Assembly (NCBI GenBank): GCA_019308525.1
Contig: JAFDIC010000129.1
Span: 1 to 9,223, forward strand
Direction: 5' to 3'
DNA: 9,223 nt
DNA from: Deltaproteobacteria bacterium
Lineage (GTDB): Bacteria; Desulfobacterota; DSM-4660; Desulfatiglandales; HGW-15
Part shown: one piece after another, positions 6,880 through 9,223 of the stretch
Layout of the letters: each line of letters begins with the position of its first letter
How positions within the stretch are numbered: position 1 is the first letter of the stretch
Notes under the pieces: generated by a model
Told to the model about the DNA's origin: nothing
Database searches by the model: none
Seen by the model: the letters and a program-made list of their open reading frames with translations, nothing else
Made by a program: the position numbers and the translations under genes

Positions 6880-9148
6880 AGAGGGTATTCCCCTATCCAT
6901 ACTGGTTTTTCTCGTGATCCTGTTCTTCAGCAAGGTCCTTTTGTCAGGGGATGCCCTCTATGGTTCCGATTTTGTGACCCAGTTTTACCCCTGGAAAAAG
7001 TTTGTATATGACAGCATAAGGTCCAGCCGCTCAATCCCCTTCTGGAACCCCTATCTCTTCTCAGGCCTACCATTCATATCCAACATACAGGCCTCGATGT
7101 TTTATCCCCTGGGATTCCTCTACTACATCATTTCCCCGGATGTGGCCTACGGGTATTCAACGGTCCTGCACTGCATCCTTGGGGCCGTTTTCATGTATGC
7201 CTTTCTCAGGAGCCTTTCCGTATCGCCGGCTGGCAGCTTCGTTTCATCCATCGTGTTCACCCTCAACGGTTTTTTCATGGGTCACCTCTATGCGGGGCAC
7301 CTGTCTTTCGTTCAGGTCTACATATGGATACCCCTTATCTTCTTTTTCACGGTCAGGCTTATTGAGACAGGGAAGTATCGTCACGCAGTGTTTTCGGGGT
7401 TGGCGCTTGGAGTCCAAATCCTGGGGGGATTCCCCCAGGTTTCTTTCTACACGATATTGGCGCTCTTGCTTTTCTGCTGCTATCGAGGCATAGTCTCTTG
7501 GCGAGACCATGATCCAAAGGGCGCCATGAGATTGGCCCTGGGTTTTGGCCTGGTGGCAGTGACAGGTTTCGCCCTTGCAGCTATCCAGGTGCTTCCCACG
7601 ATGGAGTTTACGCGGCTTTCCACCAGATCTGGGGGAGTGAGTTATGCCTTCGCCACATATGACTCCCTTCACCCCAAGGAGTTGCTGACCTTCCTTGTGC
7701 CGTACATCTTTGGCAGCCCGCTTGACGGAACCTACTGGAGGTCCCAGGAGGTATGGCATTTCTGGGAGACCTGTGGTTATGTGGGGATTGTCTCCATCTT
7801 CTTGATATTTATTGGGCTCAAGAAGGATGGTCTGCGCAATCTCTATATCTTCTTCTTGGGGCTCATATTCTTTTCCCTTTTTCTGGCCCTGGGAAAGTAT
7901 AATCCGATCTACCCCCTCCTATACCGGTTGCCTGGATTCAATAGTTTCCGCATTCCCGCCCAGATCATATTTCTCTATGTCTTCGGGATAGCGGTGGTTT
8001 CCGGAATCGTACTGGATCGGGTGGCCAAAGGGGCATGGGGTCTCGGGTGGATCAGTATTACACCCCTTGCGATCATGGGGATAGGGTTTGTCGTCTTTGC
8101 CGTTGGCATTACTTATTCTCGTTACGGCACGTTCTTCCATTTGTTCAGGCTTTTTGCGCAAGGCCCTGTAACAGATGCCCAGCTTGTGGGGCTTTTCGAG
8201 AGGGTCAGTCGTTCTGTATACCAGGGGCTTTTCGTCTTTTTCACTACGGCTGTGCTCCTTTGGGCCTTGAAAAGAGGGAAAATCCAGCAGGAGGTATTCA
8301 AGGGGCTGGTATCTTTCCTCCTGGTGGCTGACCTATTCCTGTTTGGCTCGGAATTCATCCGGACCTATGATTTTGAAACCGCTCCTCAAAAGGGACGAAT
8401 ACTCTCAAAGCTGCCTCAGGATCCTGCCCGGGGAAGGGTCATCACATCGAGCGATCTTTTCCTGGTTAACGACGGGCTCAGGTACAGGTTTCCATCGGTA
8501 CTGGGCTATGATCCACTCATCTTGAAGAGGTATGTGGAGTATGTCCTCGCCGCCCAGGGGGAGGATCCCCGTCAACCTGAGCGTATGGTCAACCTGTCTC
8601 GAATTCCTGATCCAAGCGCGAAGCTTATGGCTCTTCTGAACGCCAGATATCTTGTGGACGGCAAGGAAATACATGAACTCGACAGTACGGTGCCCTACGT
8701 CACCGTGGTGAGTAAGGCGGTCTTCAAACCTCCTGAGAAGGTGCTTCCCTTTATGGCAGGAGAAGAGTTCGACCCTGCATCAATGGTCGTACTTGAGGGA
8801 GGGGAAGGGCAGGCAATGAGAGGGGGTTCGAGGAAACCAGGAGAAATGGGCCCGTCCTATTCAGTAAGTGAGTACCATAATGATGAAATCAGGATCAGGA
8901 TCAAAACAAAAAGGCCCGCCTACCTGGTATTGAGCGAGATATACTACCCAGGATGGCGGGCCAGGGTCGATGGAAAAGAGGTCGAAGTCCTGCGCGGTAA
9001 CTATATCTTCCGAGTCGTCCCCCTGGAAGCGGGCGAACACGAGGTGCAATTGTACTTTATTTCGTGGCCTTTTCGCATAGGGGCGGCAATATCACTGCTC
9101 ACGCTCCTCTTGAGCATATTCCTTCTCCTGAGAAGGAGAGACCTGTAA
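6854..9148 (+). CDS. YfhO-family membrane protein (putative GT-C glycosyltransferase)
   Basis: Encodes 764 residues. An in-frame TAA at 6830-6832 and no start codon between it and ATG 6854 fix the start; only a weak GGGG sits 11 bases upstream, and the gene overlaps paralog B by 26 bases, so coupled translation is likely. Seen: an N-terminal helix (about 13-30), then the outer loop GSDFVTQFYPWKKF with D39, then PFWNPYLFSGLPF and a hydrophobic stretch, the usual YfhO opening. Roughly a dozen membrane segments reach to about residue 500. An extracytoplasmic domain follows, ending in LSEIYYPGWRARVDGKEVEV and VVPLEAGEHEVQLYF, then a last helix and the basic end RRRDL. Known: YfhO proteins in Firmicutes take part in lipoteichoic acid glycosylation, and many Gram-negative and environmental homologs are uncharacterised. 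It is somewhat shorter than the Bacillus protein. Inference: adds sugars outside the cytoplasm using a lipid-linked donor, possibly that of the GT2 enzyme. Confidence 0.9.
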   Translation: MLEKRIILREGIPLSILVFLVILFFSKVLLSGDALYGSDFVTQFYPWKKFVYDSIRSSRSIPFWNPYLFSGLPFISNIQASMFYPLGFLYYIISPDVAYGYSTVLHCILGAVFMYAFLRSLSVSPAGSFVSSIVFTLNGFFMGHLYAGHLSFVQVYIWIPLIFFFTVRLIETGKYRHAVFSGLALGVQILGGFPQVSFYTILALLLFCCYRGIVSWRDHDPKGAMRLALGFGLVAVTGFALAAIQVLPTMEFTRLSTRSGGVSYAFATYDSLHPKELLTFLVPYIFGSPLDGTYWRSQEVWHFWETCGYVGIVSIFLIFIGLKKDGLRNLYIFFLGLIFFSLFLALGKYNPIYPLLYRLPGFNSFRIPAQIIFLYVFGIAVVSGIVLDRVAKGAWGLGWISITPLAIMGIGFVVFAVGITYSRYGTFFHLFRLFAQGPVTDAQLVGLFERVSRSVYQGLFVFFTTAVLLWALKRGKIQQEVFKGLVSFLLVADLFLFGSEFIRTYDFETAPQKGRILSKLPQDPARGRVITSSDLFLVNDGLRYRFPSVLGYDPLILKRYVEYVLAAQGEDPRQPERMVNLSRIPDPSAKLMALLNARYLVDGKEIHELDSTVPYVTVVSKAVFKPPEKVLPFMAGEEFDPASMVVLEGGEGQAMRGGSRKPGEMGPSYSVSEYHNDEIRIRIKTKRPAYLVLSEIYYPGWRARVDGKEVEVLRGNYIFRVVPLEAGEHEVQLYFISWPFRIGAAISLLTLLLSIFLLLRRRDL

Positions 9149-9159
9149 AAGCTCATTTT

Positions 9160-9182
9160 GGGGACGGCAACACGGCCGCCCC
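9160..9182 (+). terminator. GC-rich hairpin after the YfhO-like gene, possible terminator or mRNA end structure
   Basis: GGGG-A-CGGC (9160-9168) pairs with GCCGCCCC (9175-9182), giving an 8-bp stem with one bulged A and a 6-base loop. TTTT precedes it and AAAA follows a few bases later, so the T run is on the wrong side for a normal intrinsic terminator on the plus strand. It could stabilise the transcript or cause pausing before the next gene. Confidence 0.3.
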
Positions 9183-9212
9183 GCTCCAAAACTCGATGAA
9201 ACTGGGGGTGTT

Positions 9213-9223
9213 ATGCACGAATG
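9213..9223 (+). CDS. Possible start of a further downstream gene, cut by window end
   Basis: GGGGGTG at 9204-9210 could pair well with the 16S rRNA tail (one wobble) and stands just before ATG 9213, although the spacing is short. A competing ATG at 9196 would read MKLGVLCTN but has no ribosome site. Only a few codons are visible, so the frame and product cannot be assigned. Confidence 0.2.

Noticed and set aside
7244..7759. A 171-codon minus-strand frame
   Set aside because: Antisense to the well-supported YfhO-like gene, with a His/Lys/Gly-rich translation and no domain.
9121..9136. Hairpin CCTTCT-CCTG-AGAAGG as a terminator
   Set aside because: It lies inside the last codons of the YfhO-like gene, encodes conserved-looking leucines and arginines, and has no T run after it.

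Overview
The window holds six consecutive plus-strand genes with almost no space between them. It looks like the interior of one long operon for membrane-associated sugar transfer. The GC content is moderate. Arginine is often encoded by AGG/AGA, starts include GTG, and Shine-Dalgarno sequences are present. The mix of a DUF2723/TMEM260-type protein with TPRs, a B12-binding radical SAM enzyme and a YfhO-type protein suits an anaerobic bacterium such as a member of Desulfobacterota or a similar uncultured lineage. That assignment is an inference and cannot be settled from the window.

Layout: 2-1399 is the 3' part of a DUF2723/TMEM260-like membrane protein with C-terminal TPRs; its true start lies upstream of the window. 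Next, 1451-2164 encodes a dolichyl-phosphate-mannose-synthase-like GT2 enzyme. 2191-3585 encodes a cobalamin-binding radical SAM protein. 3570-5213 and 5188-6879 are a tandem pair of paralogous polytopic GT-C-like proteins. 6854-9148 encodes a YfhO-like membrane protein. The last 75 bases hold a GC-rich hairpin and a possible start of another gene. From the radical SAM gene onward, adjacent genes overlap by 16, 26 and 26 bases, which suggests translational coupling.

Proposed joint function (inference): the GT2 enzyme loads a sugar onto a polyprenyl phosphate on the cytoplasmic face. The GT-C-type membrane proteins (DUF2723, the two paralogs and YfhO) would use such lipid-linked sugars on the outer face to glycosylate proteins or a surface polymer. 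The radical SAM enzyme could tailor a sugar or lipid in the same pathway. The two most notable points are a DPM-synthase-like gene next to a TMEM260-like gene, which recalls the eukaryotic O-mannosylation pair, and the tandem GT-C paralogs with a strongly conserved C-terminal signature of unknown role.

No tRNA, rRNA, CRISPR array, insertion sequence or convincing promoter was seen. No gene-free stretch exceeds 300 bases.
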